A DNA stretch of 57,106 nt from Sphingobacteriales bacterium (GTDB taxonomy: Bacteria > Bacteroidota > Bacteroidia > Chitinophagales > Chitinophagaceae). Below are positions 29,100 through 38,794 of the stretch, piece after piece. A program made the translations under genes and the position numbers. The DNA is taken from contig JACPOD010000094.1 in the NCBI GenBank assembly GCA_016185185.1, forward strand, positions 1 through 57,106, read 5' to 3'. How positions within the stretch are numbered: the first letter of the stretch is position 1; the number at the start of each line of letters is the position of its first letter. A model generated the notes under the pieces. The model worked only from the letters and a program-made list of their open reading frames with translations, was not told where the DNA came from and did no database searches.

Positions 29100-30152
29100 A
29101 TGTTCAACATTAAAAATCTTTCGCCCAACCAGGTTGCTGCCATAACTGCATTGGCTATTTCCATATTAGCAGGACTGGCAGATTTTATCTTTATACATAA
29201 CTGGATCATTTCACTGACAAGTTTTGCTGTACTTTTTGGAATGAGCTATTTTTTGATCCGCTATTTCCTGGAACGGTTTATTTACCGGAAAATAAAACTC
29301 ATTTATAAATTTATTTATCAAACCAAGGCTAGCAAAAGAGAGGAATTTTATTATAAAAACATTTTACCTCAAAAGGGCATTGATGAAGTAAGAGAAGATG
29401 TGGAGAAATGGGCGGAGCAGCGTAAAGAAGAAATTGAATCCTTAAAACAAAATGAACAATTCAGAAAAGAGTTCCTGCAAAACCTTTCGCATGAATTTAA
29501 AACTCCCATATTTGCCATACAGGGTTATGTAGATACATTATTAAGTGGTGCTTTAAATAATCCTGAAGTAAACCGAAAGTTTTTAGAAAATGCCTCCCGC
29601 AATATTGAACGATTAGCAAATCTTGTTGGCGACCTGGATGAAATATCTAAACTGGAAACCGGCACCCAGCCGTTGCATAAAACGGAATTTATTATACAGG
29701 ATCTCATCAGTGAAGTGTACGAATCACTCTCGCTCAAGGCAGCGAAAGCTCATATCTACACTATTTTCAAGAAAGGTTGTGAATCACCTCCGGTAACGGT
29801 ATATGCTGATAAAGAAAAAATAAGACAGGTACTGATCAATCTTATACATAACTCTATTAAATACGGTAAGAGTGGTGGTGAGATAGAAGCCAGCATCTAT
29901 CGCTTAGACGGAGAAAGAATCTTAATTGAAATAAGTGATGATGGACATGGTATTGCTGAAGAACATTTACCCCGCATTTTTGAACGTTTCTACCGTACTG
30001 ATTTAGCAAGAAGCCGTAAAGAAGGCGGCAGTGGTTTGGGCCTCGCTATTTGCAAACACATTATAGAAGCGCATGGACAAAACATACACGTACGCAGTAA
30101 GGTGGATGTGGGAACTACATTTGGGTTTACACTCGATGCGAAAGAAAAATAG
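29100..30152 (+). CDS. PhoR-like sensor histidine kinase
   Basis: A 350-residue membrane kinase partner of the response regulator. Two closely spaced transmembrane helices (about residues 12-32 and 36-56) leave almost no periplasmic sensor loop. The phosphoacceptor is His131 (LSHEFKTP). The ATP-binding domain has the N box (Asn251 in LIHNSIKYG), G1 (SDDGHG) and G2 (GSGLGL, residues 310-315). With no extracellular sensor, the signal may come through another membrane protein, as in PhoR controlled by PhoU and the phosphate transporter. It ends 9 bp from the convergent GH1 gene. Confidence 0.92.
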   Translation: MFNIKNLSPNQVAAITALAISILAGLADFIFIHNWIISLTSFAVLFGMSYFLIRYFLERFIYRKIKLIYKFIYQTKASKREEFYYKNILPQKGIDEVREDVEKWAEQRKEEIESLKQNEQFRKEFLQNLSHEFKTPIFAIQGYVDTLLSGALNNPEVNRKFLENASRNIERLANLVGDLDEISKLETGTQPLHKTEFIIQDLISEVYESLSLKAAKAHIYTIFKKGCESPPVTVYADKEKIRQVLINLIHNSIKYGKSGGEIEASIYRLDGERILIEISDDGHGIAEEHLPRIFERFYRTDLARSRKEGGSGLGLAICKHIIEAHGQNIHVRSKVDVGTTFGFTLDAKEK

Positions 30153-30161
30153 CACTATAAT

Positions 30162-31496
30162 TTATTTAACAAGAAAACTCCGCCACCAGTAACCTGAATT
30201 TTTGATGATGCGCTGCTGGGTTTTAAAATTAACATGCACCAATCCAAACTTTGGTGCGTAGCCTCCGGCCCATTCAAAATTATCCATCAGTGTCCACACA
30301 AAATAGCCGTTGATGTTTACCCCTTCCTGTTTGGCTTTCAGCAATTGCTTAAGATAGGCTTTAAAATAATTAATCCTTGCTGTGTCATTAATTACTCCTT
30401 TTGCCAATTCATCTTTAAATGCTGCACCGTTTTCCGTAACAATAATATTATGCACCCCTTCGTAATTCCAGAAACGTTTTATGATGCGATAAAAACTCTC
30501 CGGGTTAATTTCCCATTTCATAGCAGTATGTGCAACTTTTCTTGCCGGTGCTGTAACTTCTGATGCCTGTATATAAGGAATAAGTGAATTGTATTTGATC
30601 ACCAGCGGAAAATAATTTTGAATACCAATGAAATCAAAATCAAATTTCATTTGCTGTGTAAATTTCCATGCTTTACTGTGCATGTATAATTTATCCATCA
30701 ATGGAAAATCATCGTAGGGATAATTCATACCCAGCGCCGGTTCAATGAAAAGGCGGTTCAATAAAATATCAATGCGGCTGGCTGCTTTTACATCTTCGGG
30801 TTTAGAAGAAAAAGGCACCACTTCACTGCAGGAAAAAGTAGTTCCTATATTGGCATTGCTCACTAATTTACGGATGATGCGGCCACCTTCTGCCTGTGCC
30901 AGTACGGCATTGTGTATAGCCGGGAAAAAATTATCAATACCTGTTTTACCTGGTGCATGTTTGCCCAGCATATATCCCAGCGACACAAAACCCATTGGTT
31001 CATTGAGTATGATCCAGTCTTTTACCTTGGCCCCATATTCTTTGGCACAAAAACTTACATAATGATTAAACCATTTTTGCATTTGTACACTGGCCCATCC
31101 ACCTTCTTTTTGTAATTCATGCGGCAGGTCCCAGTGATAGAGTGTAACAAAAGGAATTAAACCAAGTGATAAACATTCATCAATTACCGTATGATAAAAC
31201 AAAACCCCTTCTTTATTGCTCTTACCAGTTCCGTTGGGAAAGATGCGGCTCCATGAAAGAGAAAACCGAAATACATTAAAGCCCAAAGCTTTTGTCAGTG
31301 CAATATCTTCTTTATAACGGTAATAAAAATGGCAGGCTTCATAAGGTGTGGCGTTGTTTTTTATTTTGCCGGAACGTTTGGCAAACACATCCCAAATGGA
31401 AAGCCCCCTGCCATCCACATTGTATGCCCCTTCGTTTTGTGCAGCAGCAATGGCTACGCCCCATAAAAAATTGTTGCCAAATAAATGTGCTGACAT
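30162..31496 (-). CDS. Glycoside hydrolase family 1 beta-glucosidase-like enzyme
   Basis: A 444-residue cytoplasmic (beta/alpha)8 enzyme. The acid/base Glu is in ILNEPMGF and the nucleophile Glu in VTENGAAF, both in the right order and spacing for GH1. The N-terminal FLWGVAIAAAQNEGA motif and the C-terminal FEWAGGY motif that binds the substrate are also present. No signal peptide. GH1 enzymes release glucose, galactose or fucose from disaccharides or aryl glycosides; which one cannot be told. It lies 103 bp downstream of the phosphonate operon in the same direction and may be read from it or stand alone. Confidence 0.93.
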   Translation of the reverse strand: MSAHLFGNNFLWGVAIAAAQNEGAYNVDGRGLSIWDVFAKRSGKIKNNATPYEACHFYYRYKEDIALTKALGFNVFRFSLSWSRIFPNGTGKSNKEGVLFYHTVIDECLSLGLIPFVTLYHWDLPHELQKEGGWASVQMQKWFNHYVSFCAKEYGAKVKDWIILNEPMGFVSLGYMLGKHAPGKTGIDNFFPAIHNAVLAQAEGGRIIRKLVSNANIGTTFSCSEVVPFSSKPEDVKAASRIDILLNRLFIEPALGMNYPYDDFPLMDKLYMHSKAWKFTQQMKFDFDFIGIQNYFPLVIKYNSLIPYIQASEVTAPARKVAHTAMKWEINPESFYRIIKRFWNYEGVHNIIVTENGAAFKDELAKGVINDTARINYFKAYLKQLLKAKQEGVNINGYFVWTLMDNFEWAGGYAPKFGLVHVNFKTQQRIIKNSGYWWRSFLVK

Positions 31497-31599
31497 GTAT
31501 CCCTTTAAAATTCAGGCAAAGGTGCTGCTGATTTAGTGAGCCAGTATTAAGCAATTATTAATTTTTATCAGCTTGTTTTCAAGTGTCGAAAAAAATAAT

Positions 31600-32730
31600 T
31601 CAGAGAATACTGTTAACAGATTCTTCTGCCAAACCAAAGCTCAGCGTCATACCGGCGCCACCAACACCATTGAGGATATATACATCTTTCTCGGGTGAAA
31701 AGAAAATTTCTGTATCGCCATTGGTCATCTTTGCATAGATGCCATTCCATGTTTGCGACAACTGGTATGATTTAAATTGAGAAAAAGTTTTAAGATAATC
31801 CACCACAAGTTGGTTGATGCATTCTTTATCAAAAGGATCATGTGTTAACCTGTATTCATGCGAGTCGCCAACGGTGAGTTCCCCTTTTTCATTTTGCGAA
31901 ATCATTACATGTATTCCCCAATACATGTACTCACTCATTTCATCATAATACCTTTCACGCAGTTTGTTTAATGAAGTAGCTGCCTTAAAACTATTGTAAT
32001 GTACCAAAGAAAGTCCGCCGCATAATGAAGGACCAATACGCCATGACCCCGGTTGAGTGGCATAACGCATCATTTGCAATTTGCATTTTGTCATTGGTAA
32101 ACGGTTATACTCCTCAGGATATAAGGTTTCAAAATCGGCCCCGCTACAGATGAAAAATAAATCTGCTTCATATTCTTCGTGGTTGCCAATATATGCAGTA
32201 CCATCAGCAATATAGCTGATGCATTTTCCCCAGTAAAACTCCACAGCATATTTTTCATCGAGGTAAGATGGTATTAATTCAATAGCCTGCCTTGGATCAA
32301 CAATTATTTCTGTTGGACTATATAAACTGCCCATTAATCCTTTGCTCAATACTGCTTCCGACTGTGACAGTGTTTGTTCTTTGTTAAGCAATACTGTTTT
32401 TCTTTCTTTAAAAAAGATGTCCTGCAATTCCTGCAACACTGTCCATTCATCTTCATGGTAAGCGAGGTGCAAACTGCCCATATCATCGTACCAGATACCG
32501 GCTTCATCGCAAACTTCTTTCCAAATACTGCGGCTTTGCATGGCTCGTTCATACAAATGACCTGATGGCTGACCAATGGGCCATACCATTCCGAAATTGC
32601 GGATGGATGCACCTACTGCTTTATGGGTTCTGTCAAAAACTTTTACAGAAAATCCACGAATAGCTAATGCCCTTGCGATTGCTAATCCAACAATACCGGC
32701 ACCGATGACGATGGCTGAACGATTTTCCAT
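31600..32730 (-). CDS. FAD-dependent oxidoreductase associated with phosphonate catabolism (TIGR03364-like)
   Basis: A 376-residue enzyme of the D-amino-acid-oxidase fold. The FAD Rossmann motif VIGAGIVGLAIARAL is at residues 8-22. The ASIRNFGMVWPIGQP stretch and the C-terminal NGVGGAGMT match the phosphonate-operon group proposed as HpnW. Relatives have been linked to oxidation of 2-aminoethylphosphonate or N-methyl forms to phosphonoacetaldehyde. Its start overlaps the permease gene by 49 bp, so translation is coupled. No PhnW transaminase is visible in the window, so this enzyme may supply the deaminating step. Confidence 0.82.
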   Translation of the reverse strand: MENRSAIVIGAGIVGLAIARALAIRGFSVKVFDRTHKAVGASIRNFGMVWPIGQPSGHLYERAMQSRSIWKEVCDEAGIWYDDMGSLHLAYHEDEWTVLQELQDIFFKERKTVLLNKEQTLSQSEAVLSKGLMGSLYSPTEIIVDPRQAIELIPSYLDEKYAVEFYWGKCISYIADGTAYIGNHEEYEADLFFICSGADFETLYPEEYNRLPMTKCKLQMMRYATQPGSWRIGPSLCGGLSLVHYNSFKAATSLNKLRERYYDEMSEYMYWGIHVMISQNEKGELTVGDSHEYRLTHDPFDKECINQLVVDYLKTFSQFKSYQLSQTWNGIYAKMTNGDTEIFFSPEKDVYILNGVGGAGMTLSFGLAEESVNSIL

Positions 32731-34007
32731 TTACCTGTTGATTTATCTTTATGCTGATGAAGAAAATATTGCAGTGAAAGCATGGTACATACAATACCCA
32801 GTAAGGCAAACCAAATAACTCCCTGCGAATAAAATTGCGACCAGCGGATCTTGATACTAAAGAATTCTTTTACCAGCATGATCAGCACACTTCCCAAATA
32901 ACCAAACGAATCGGCTACATAAATAAGAAACCCTGCGTTGCCTTTTAATTTAAATAAGGCGATCATGCGTTCAAATAAAATACAATTGAAAGGGATGTAG
33001 GCAGTGTATAATCCTAAACCGGTAAGCAGCATCCACCAATGGCCGTTCATTTGACCATGCACAAAAAACACTGATGCCACTCCGCTAATAATAAAACCAG
33101 CAATTATGATGAGGTGAACTAATTTAAATGCCAGCAGGTTCTTTCTCACAAAAACCATCAATGCCATTATGAGCAATACCGCAATTGATATCAGGGTTTC
33201 TGTTCCAGTATATAACTGGTAATTTGTTCCATAACCCAGCTCTTTCCACATCACCACCATATAATTATCCCGTATGTCTCTCATGATGGTAAGAAAAAAA
33301 TAACTGACCACCATAAGTGTAATGCCCCATAAAAATTTACGCACCAGTTTCTTTCTTTCATTACCATCCATTGGTAACCGTTCTGCCCTTTCCTCTATAT
33401 CGTCTTTATCGGGTAATGGAATTTTCTCCAGTAAAAAAATGAAGAGGCCGAATGGAATAATAAAACCAGCACCGGTTACAAATGGCAACCAGTAATCGCT
33501 TATAGCAAATAAATCTTTTAACCACAAGGCAGCAGAGCGGGTAAACCCTCCTGCAAATATGAAACTAACCGCCATTAATGCGCCAATAAAATCGGTTGCT
33601 TTTCTTCCTTCCACATAACTGAAAACAATGCCCCACATAAAGCCTAAGGAAAAACCATTGATGAGCATGCAAATAAAACCAAATGGAGGCGGTACAACCG
33701 CTAAGAAAAATAAAGCGAGCCACGAAACAATAATGAGCAACAAAGCTGTTTTCCAGCGGGAAGTTCTTTTTAGCTCAGCAATCAGTTTTACTCCGTAAAA
33801 TTTACTGAGCATATAACCAATTACCTGGCTGATGATGAGTAAGGTGGAATAAGATATGCCGGCAAAACTGATACCTTCAAAACTTACCACGGTGAATGGC
33901 TTTCGAAAGGCATATACACTGGTATAGGTTAAAAAGGCAATAATGGCTGCATAGAGTGCAGCCGCTATTTGTTTTGTTTTTATAGAATATAGTAATGAAA
34001 TATTCAA
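32682..34007 (-). CDS. MFS permease (DUF5690 family), candidate phosphonate importer
   Basis: A 441-residue inner-membrane protein with about 12 transmembrane segments. The first helix has TSVYAFRKPFT, which resembles the opening of organophosphate:phosphate antiporters such as GlpT and UhpT. It begins at TTG 34007, 3 bp after the stop of the hydrolase gene; no nearer Met exists, so re-initiation is likely. Its 3' end overlaps the FAD oxidoreductase by 49 bp. The place between three phosphonate enzymes argues that it brings an aminophosphonate into the cytoplasm; that is inference. Confidence 0.8.
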   Translation of the reverse strand: MNISLLYSIKTKQIAAALYAAIIAFLTYTSVYAFRKPFTVVSFEGISFAGISYSTLLIISQVIGYMLSKFYGVKLIAELKRTSRWKTALLLIIVSWLALFFLAVVPPPFGFICMLINGFSLGFMWGIVFSYVEGRKATDFIGALMAVSFIFAGGFTRSAALWLKDLFAISDYWLPFVTGAGFIIPFGLFIFLLEKIPLPDKDDIEERAERLPMDGNERKKLVRKFLWGITLMVVSYFFLTIMRDIRDNYMVVMWKELGYGTNYQLYTGTETLISIAVLLIMALMVFVRKNLLAFKLVHLIIIAGFIISGVASVFFVHGQMNGHWWMLLTGLGLYTAYIPFNCILFERMIALFKLKGNAGFLIYVADSFGYLGSVLIMLVKEFFSIKIRWSQFYSQGVIWFALLGIVCTMLSLQYFLHQHKDKSTGKWKIVQPSSSVPVLLD

Positions 34008-34010
34008 TGC

Positions 34011-34694
34011 TTATTGTTCGAGGATGGCGGGCAACTCCGCCAGGCTGTCAATAATAAAATCGGGATTGTATTCCTGCAATTGTTCCCGTGTATAGGCGCC
34101 GGTAGTTACACTGATCACTAATCCGCAACCGGCATTTTGGCCTTCTATCACATCCACTTCCGTATCACCTACTTTGGCAATAGCTTTTGAATCTTTTATG
34201 TTTAATACTGATTTGATTTTTTGGATCATGAAAGGATGTGGTCGTCCGTAAGGGACCTCATCACTGGAGATCACATAATCAATCAGCTTATTATCATCCC
34301 AGCCGATCTTTTTTAAAATGGTATTGGTAATAGCCTGTGTAAAACCGGTGTTGAGGGCAATCTTAATTCCATTCTTCTTTAACTGCAGAAAAGTTTCTTC
34401 CGCAAAAGGCAGTGGTGTAAGAGTTGCATCCTGCTCATAAAAATGGATCATGTCATTGGTAAACGAAAAATGTACATCAGTTATCAGCCTTTCATTATCC
34501 TTTTGTGCAGGATAATATTTTTCCAGTAACATTTTAATGGCATCCACTTTTCGGTAACCCATTACATTGTTTACGCCTTCTTCAGGAACGGGGTACCCTG
34601 ACTGTTCAAATGCTTTTAAAAAAGATTCCTTTACATTTCCTTTATCTGTTACGGTTGTGCCGGCAATGTCAAATACTACTAATTCAATTTCCAT
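34011..34694 (-). CDS. Phosphonatase-like HAD hydrolase (PhnX-like, TIGR03351 type)
   Basis: A 227-residue HAD-superfamily enzyme. The nucleophile motif is VFDIAGTTV, where Ala replaces the usual Asp general acid, as in phosphonoacetaldehyde hydrolase. The cap domain has MGYRKVDAI, whose Lys fits the Schiff-base lysine of PhnX. Later motifs are the Thr of LNTGF, then GRPHPFM and the acidic KVGDTEVDV. It probably splits the C-P bond of phosphonoacetaldehyde or a close relative to give acetaldehyde and phosphate. It lies between the HD oxygenase (9 bp) and the permease (3 bp). Confidence 0.88.
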   Translation of the reverse strand: MEIELVVFDIAGTTVTDKGNVKESFLKAFEQSGYPVPEEGVNNVMGYRKVDAIKMLLEKYYPAQKDNERLITDVHFSFTNDMIHFYEQDATLTPLPFAEETFLQLKKNGIKIALNTGFTQAITNTILKKIGWDDNKLIDYVISSDEVPYGRPHPFMIQKIKSVLNIKDSKAIAKVGDTEVDVIEGQNAGCGLVISVTTGAYTREQLQEYNPDFIIDSLAELPAILEQ

Positions 34695-34703
34695 ATATAC
34701 AGT

Positions 34704-35300
34704 TTAATAAAACACTACTTTTTCTTTTGATTGGCGTTGCAGGTATGCGGTCATCATCGCTTTATATTTCTCTAAGTCCGGCAAAGGTTTTTTCAGCTCT
34801 TTAGCTGCTTCATCAATTCGGCGCATTTCTATCATCATTGGAAACAACATATCTTTTTCAAATAACAATGCTTCCTGCTCTTCCATTTTTCCTCCCTGGT
34901 AGCTTAATGTTATCTTACTGGCTTCACTTAGTTGTTCATAATATTCAGGATATTTCCAGGTGAGGTAACGTTTGGCATCCACATGTCCCTGCACCAGCTT
35001 TATTAACCTTGGCGAGAAACCACGGGCTTTTAAAAAATCACCACCAACTTTTTCATGATTCATCGTACCATAACCATTCATTCCATTTTCTCCAAAGGAA
35101 GAAACACAGATATGTCCTATATCGTGCAGGAATGCTGCCAGTATCATTTCTTCATAATACTCTCCTTCTTCGGCCAACTGTGCAGATTGACACATATGTT
35201 CTAATTGCGTTACTTTTTCACCGGCATACTCCTCACCACCATGTGTTTCGTAGAGTGAAAAAATTTCCTCTACTATTGCTTCAATTGTTCTTTCCGTCAT
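34704..35300 (-). CDS. PhnZ-type HD-domain mixed-valence di-iron oxygenase
   Basis: A 198-residue HD-domain protein. The residues that bind the two irons in PhnZ can be lined up: His35, His59-Asp60 (FLHDIGH), His82, His106 and Asp163, along with the lid pair Tyr25/Glu28 (EYAGEKVTQLEH) and Lys110 (HVDAKRYL). PhnZ cleaves 1-hydroxy-2-aminoethylphosphonate to glycine and phosphate; TmpB acts on the trimethyl form. No PhnY/TmpA hydroxylase is in the window, so the hydroxylated compound may be taken up or made elsewhere. It is the first gene of the operon ending at 31600. Confidence 0.87.
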   Translation of the reverse strand: MTERTIEAIVEEIFSLYETHGGEEYAGEKVTQLEHMCQSAQLAEEGEYYEEMILAAFLHDIGHICVSSFGENGMNGYGTMNHEKVGGDFLKARGFSPRLIKLVQGHVDAKRYLTWKYPEYYEQLSEASKITLSYQGGKMEEQEALLFEKDMLFPMMIEMRRIDEAAKELKKPLPDLEKYKAMMTAYLQRQSKEKVVFY

Positions 35301-35430
35301 AAAAATTTTTTTATTACAAATTGTTTTTCAAACTGAGGATATTTTAGTGATAGCCCTGGCTGCAAAACTTTTTTCAATTGAAAAAAGCCATGAGCATCCT
35401 GAAATTTTTACCAGGTAATAATTTTGAGCA

Positions 35431-35457
35431 AAATAAAAGCCCGTATGTGAACGGGCT
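35431..35457 (-). terminator. Rho-independent terminator after the YVTN-phosphoesterase gene
   Basis: A perfect 7-bp GC-rich stem (35457-35451 with 35444-35438) and TTTATTTT on the minus strand. It splits the SusCD-phosphoesterase unit from the phosphonate-catabolism operon, which then needs its own promoter between 35301 and 35430. Confidence 0.8.
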
Positions 35458-35493
35458 CTTAAGCAAAGATTATGTTATCGTTAACGTAAGCGA

Positions 35494-37815
35494 TCAATCA
35501 TCATCATCTTTATCGTTATCCACCAGCTTTACAAAGGCACTTCTTCTGGGTGCAGGCATTTTACTATTCTCACCTTTTACTGCTTTCCATATTACTTCGC
35601 TGAACAGTAAATCAGGCACACGGTCTTCTTTACTAAAGTCGAAGGTGGCACTCAGTTTGGCACTGGTAGTATGTTTCGTGTTTACTTCTGTAATATCAAT
35701 TTGTGCTGGTATAGAAGTATAGGAAGTAAAATCAGGCGTGGAAGTAAAACATCTCCACATAGGTGTGGCGGCTGCATCATACTGGCTCATGGGTGGCATT
35801 CCTAATATCAATTCCATTGTTCTTAACATGGAAGAAGTGGAGTACATAGTATGATCCACAAATTTTCTTTTTACATACGGACCAACCACATAAGCCGGAC
35901 TGCGGTGTGCATCCACATGATCAGGGCCGTTTTGTGCATCGTCTTCTAATATAAACACCACACTTTCTTTCCATACGGAGCTATGCGATAAATAGTCAAT
36001 AAACATTCCCACACCCCAATCATTATCGGCCACATGTGCAAATGGTGTGGGCCTTCCAATACTTAATCCTTCTGTATGATCATTGATGATCCTTAATGTA
36101 CTCAAACGTGGCAATGCATTTGCAGCCACTAATGAATCAAAATCTCTTTTCCATTGATTAGCTCTAGTTGTATCTCTCACTCTTTGATCCCAGCTTGTAT
36201 AATAAGGGCAAAAATGATTTTCCAGCACGGGAATATTTGCTTTATAATCATCAGCAAACTCACCATAAGTTCTGTAAGTAACACCAGATCTTTTGCAATG
36301 ATCCCATATAAATCCTTTGGGCGGATTAGCAATGGCCCTATTCCCTTCTGCATCATAACTGCCACCACGGCCACCATAATCCGTAGGCCAGGTCTTTTCT
36401 AAATAGTCAACCGAGTTGGCTGCCATACTCCAGTTATGTCCATCCGCACTTACCTCAGCATCCACATAAAAATTATCAAGCAATACATAATCTCTTGCGA
36501 GTTTATGCTGGTTGGGAGTAATTTTTTCTCCAAACAATACCAAACTCGTATCACCATTGCCTTCGGGAATATCTCCAAGCACCTGGTCATAAGTCCTGTT
36601 TTCTTTTATAATGTAGAAAACATATTTGATAGGTGAAGGATCTCCCACCTTCATTGGAATGGGATTACCCTTTACTCCTTCGGCATTCAATTCTTTTTCC
36701 TTGGTGTAGGGTGTATTTTTATAAACAGTTTTGGAATAGGCAGCAAGCGTTTTTTCATTTGGTTCATCAATGATGCTCATGGTTCCCTTCATTAACCCGC
36801 CAATATATTGCGTACCTTCTTCATCTTCATTATCTGCCTGCTGAAATTTTACTTTTTGTTTTTTCCCAACAGGATTTGGCCCGTTGGGATTGGCAAAAGA
36901 CTGAAAACCTTTTCCATTTGCCACAAATATTTTCTTATTCACCACCTCCACATTAGTAGGGTACCAGCCAACAGGAATAAATCCTTTGGAATGACTTTTA
37001 CCCGGTATACTTACATCAAACACTGCAAGGCTATTATTATCGGCATTGGCGATGTACAATGTTTTTTCATTGGCAGATAATGCCAGTCCATTAGCAGCAG
37101 AGCCAATGGGAGCATCCGGGTATAATGCAGTATTCAATACTTCAAGCACTTTTCTTTGCTTGATATCAATCACAGAAACACTGTTATCATTGGCGTTTGC
37201 CACATACAAATACTTTCCTGTTTTTGAGAGGAGCAATTCATTGGGATTATCACCCACTCCCACTTCCTCTTTTATTGCCTGCCGTTTTACATCATAAATC
37301 AATACTTTATCGCCACCCCACAACGAAACATACAATTCTTTTTTATCGGGAGATAATAAACAGGCATAAGATTCAGCACCTAATGAAATTTGTTGTATTA
37401 TTTTTTTAGTTGCTAAATCCACTATATAAAGTGAATTGTTTTCTTTTGTAACCACATACATTCTTTTGGCTGCATCATCAATCTCAATTCCGGCCGGAGA
37501 AATTTTATTGGGCCATCTATCGCCCAGCTTTATGCTATCAGTCAATTTTAATTTATTATTGATAATGGCATATTTTAAAATCCAGTTATCATTGCCGCCG
37601 CTGGCATACAAATATTTTTCATCGGCACTGAACTTTAAACCATACCATGATTTTGGTATCACCACTTTATCCAGCATTTTTTCAGTAAAGGGATTGATGA
37701 GCTGGATACTTTGTACACTTTGCCCGTTATTGGTAACAGCGATCAGCTTTTTACTTTTTGAAACAGCAAGCAAATTGTTTTTGATATAACTGAATATCTT
37801 CTTTTTGTTCTCCAC
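35494..37815 (-). CDS. YVTN beta-propeller plus phosphoesterase domain protein, N-terminus lost
   Basis: A 773-residue reading frame. Residues ~20-310 form a seven-bladed YVTN/YncE-type propeller (repeats such as YLYVANANDNSVSVID). From ~400 a phosphoesterase domain (PF04185-like: phospholipase C/acid phosphatase) has ENRTYDQVLG, EVSADGHNW and EDDAQNGPDHVDAHR. Relatives have a signal peptide, but here the frame opens with GTG at 37815 inside the previous gene and goes almost directly into the first blade. About 50 N-terminal residues seem missing, probably by a deletion at ~37790. If that is real, the protein could not be exported. Confidence 0.8.
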   Translation of the reverse strand: MENKKKIFSYIKNNLLAVSKSKKLIAVTNNGQSVQSIQLINPFTEKMLDKVVIPKSWYGLKFSADEKYLYASGGNDNWILKYAIINNKLKLTDSIKLGDRWPNKISPAGIEIDDAAKRMYVVTKENNSLYIVDLATKKIIQQISLGAESYACLLSPDKKELYVSLWGGDKVLIYDVKRQAIKEEVGVGDNPNELLLSKTGKYLYVANANDNSVSVIDIKQRKVLEVLNTALYPDAPIGSAANGLALSANEKTLYIANADNNSLAVFDVSIPGKSHSKGFIPVGWYPTNVEVVNKKIFVANGKGFQSFANPNGPNPVGKKQKVKFQQADNEDEEGTQYIGGLMKGTMSIIDEPNEKTLAAYSKTVYKNTPYTKEKELNAEGVKGNPIPMKVGDPSPIKYVFYIIKENRTYDQVLGDIPEGNGDTSLVLFGEKITPNQHKLARDYVLLDNFYVDAEVSADGHNWSMAANSVDYLEKTWPTDYGGRGGSYDAEGNRAIANPPKGFIWDHCKRSGVTYRTYGEFADDYKANIPVLENHFCPYYTSWDQRVRDTTRANQWKRDFDSLVAANALPRLSTLRIINDHTEGLSIGRPTPFAHVADNDWGVGMFIDYLSHSSVWKESVVFILEDDAQNGPDHVDAHRSPAYVVGPYVKRKFVDHTMYSTSSMLRTMELILGMPPMSQYDAAATPMWRCFTSTPDFTSYTSIPAQIDITEVNTKHTTSAKLSATFDFSKEDRVPDLLFSEVIWKAVKGENSKMPAPRRSAFVKLVDNDKDDDD

Positions 37816-38767
37816 CAGGCTTTACATCCGGGCTGATGACCGCCATCCATATTTCATGTGCATCTTCAATCTTTTCACCATGATGCTGCCAGTTGGCTTT
37901 TATTTTATCACCTCTTCCATGATCACAGGTGATGATTAAAGTGCTTTTATCTTTGTATTGATTTATTGATTGCACTGTCTTCCACAAATCAGCGATCATG
38001 GCATCTTCTGCATGGGCACTTTTTAAATACTGGTCGTACATACCGGCATGGGCAAAATCATCTGTTTCATCAAAAGCTATGTACAATACCTTTGGTTTAT
38101 ATTTTTTCAAATATTCACGGGCAGCAAAATAAGTGAATACATCCGGCCTGACTCCTATAGGCCTTGTAGTTAAAAATTGCATGTCATTAATGAGTTTCAG
38201 TTCCGGTGTATTAAAGTGCAATGAATCCACATCGGCATTTACATATACACCACTTCGCTTTGCATTTAAAATATAAGGAAACACATCCCATGTTGAGAAA
38301 GCTGCTACTTTACCAGTGAACCCCTTTTGTTTATTGATAAACTCCAGCACATTTTCATTTTTATTCAAAATTTTATCGTTGGAGTTTACAGCCGTATCAG
38401 GGTAACCGGTAAATATTTCATTATAACCGGGATAAGAAAACCAGTAAGGATTGGCATTATCAACATTGTTATTGTATTTACGGTTGCCAAACAAACTTCC
38501 TTTCGTCTCAACTGTTGACCAAAGAAAAGGAAACAATTTCTTTCTTCTTTCCTCCACTGTTTCTGCCCAAAAATTATTTTTCATTTCTTCTTTATCCCTT
38601 GTAAAAACACTGTCATTCATTAACGCAGGGTCAACCCCTTTAAATACTTCATGCCAGCGCATACCATCCAGTGTAACAATAATTACATTTTCAGTAACCG
38701 GTTTCTTTTGTGCGAATACGACTGCACTTATTAATAAACTTATTATTGGCAGATATAAATATTTCAT
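37751..38767 (-). CDS. Alkaline phosphatase-superfamily phosphodiesterase, C-terminus truncated
   Basis: A 338-residue exported enzyme (signal peptide ends AVVFAQ) of the nucleotide pyrophosphatase/type I phosphodiesterase group, which hydrolyses phosphate mono- and diesters in the periplasm or outside. Metal sites are seen in VTLDGMRW, AFDETDDFAH and TCDHGRGD, with a final His in the HHGEKIEDAHE stretch. The C-terminus ends abruptly as QKQFACCFKK; relatives usually continue for some 30 more residues. It overlaps the next gene by 65 bp, as if a deletion joined the two. It follows SusD and is the likely ester-cleaving partner of the import pair. Confidence 0.82.
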   Translation of the reverse strand: MKYLYLPIISLLISAVVFAQKKPVTENVIIVTLDGMRWHEVFKGVDPALMNDSVFTRDKEEMKNNFWAETVEERRKKLFPFLWSTVETKGSLFGNRKYNNNVDNANPYWFSYPGYNEIFTGYPDTAVNSNDKILNKNENVLEFINKQKGFTGKVAAFSTWDVFPYILNAKRSGVYVNADVDSLHFNTPELKLINDMQFLTTRPIGVRPDVFTYFAAREYLKKYKPKVLYIAFDETDDFAHAGMYDQYLKSAHAEDAMIADLWKTVQSINQYKDKSTLIITCDHGRGDKIKANWQHHGEKIEDAHEIWMAVISPDVKPGGEQKEDIQLYQKQFACCFKK

Positions 38768-38794
38768 AACTGATTTTTAAATTGGTGAGTTTAA

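Noticed and set aside
35301-35430. Pho-like array before the PhnZ-type oxygenase
   Set aside because: I searched for 11-bp phased TAACATT units in both orientations and found none with acceptable matches, so no site is claimed there.
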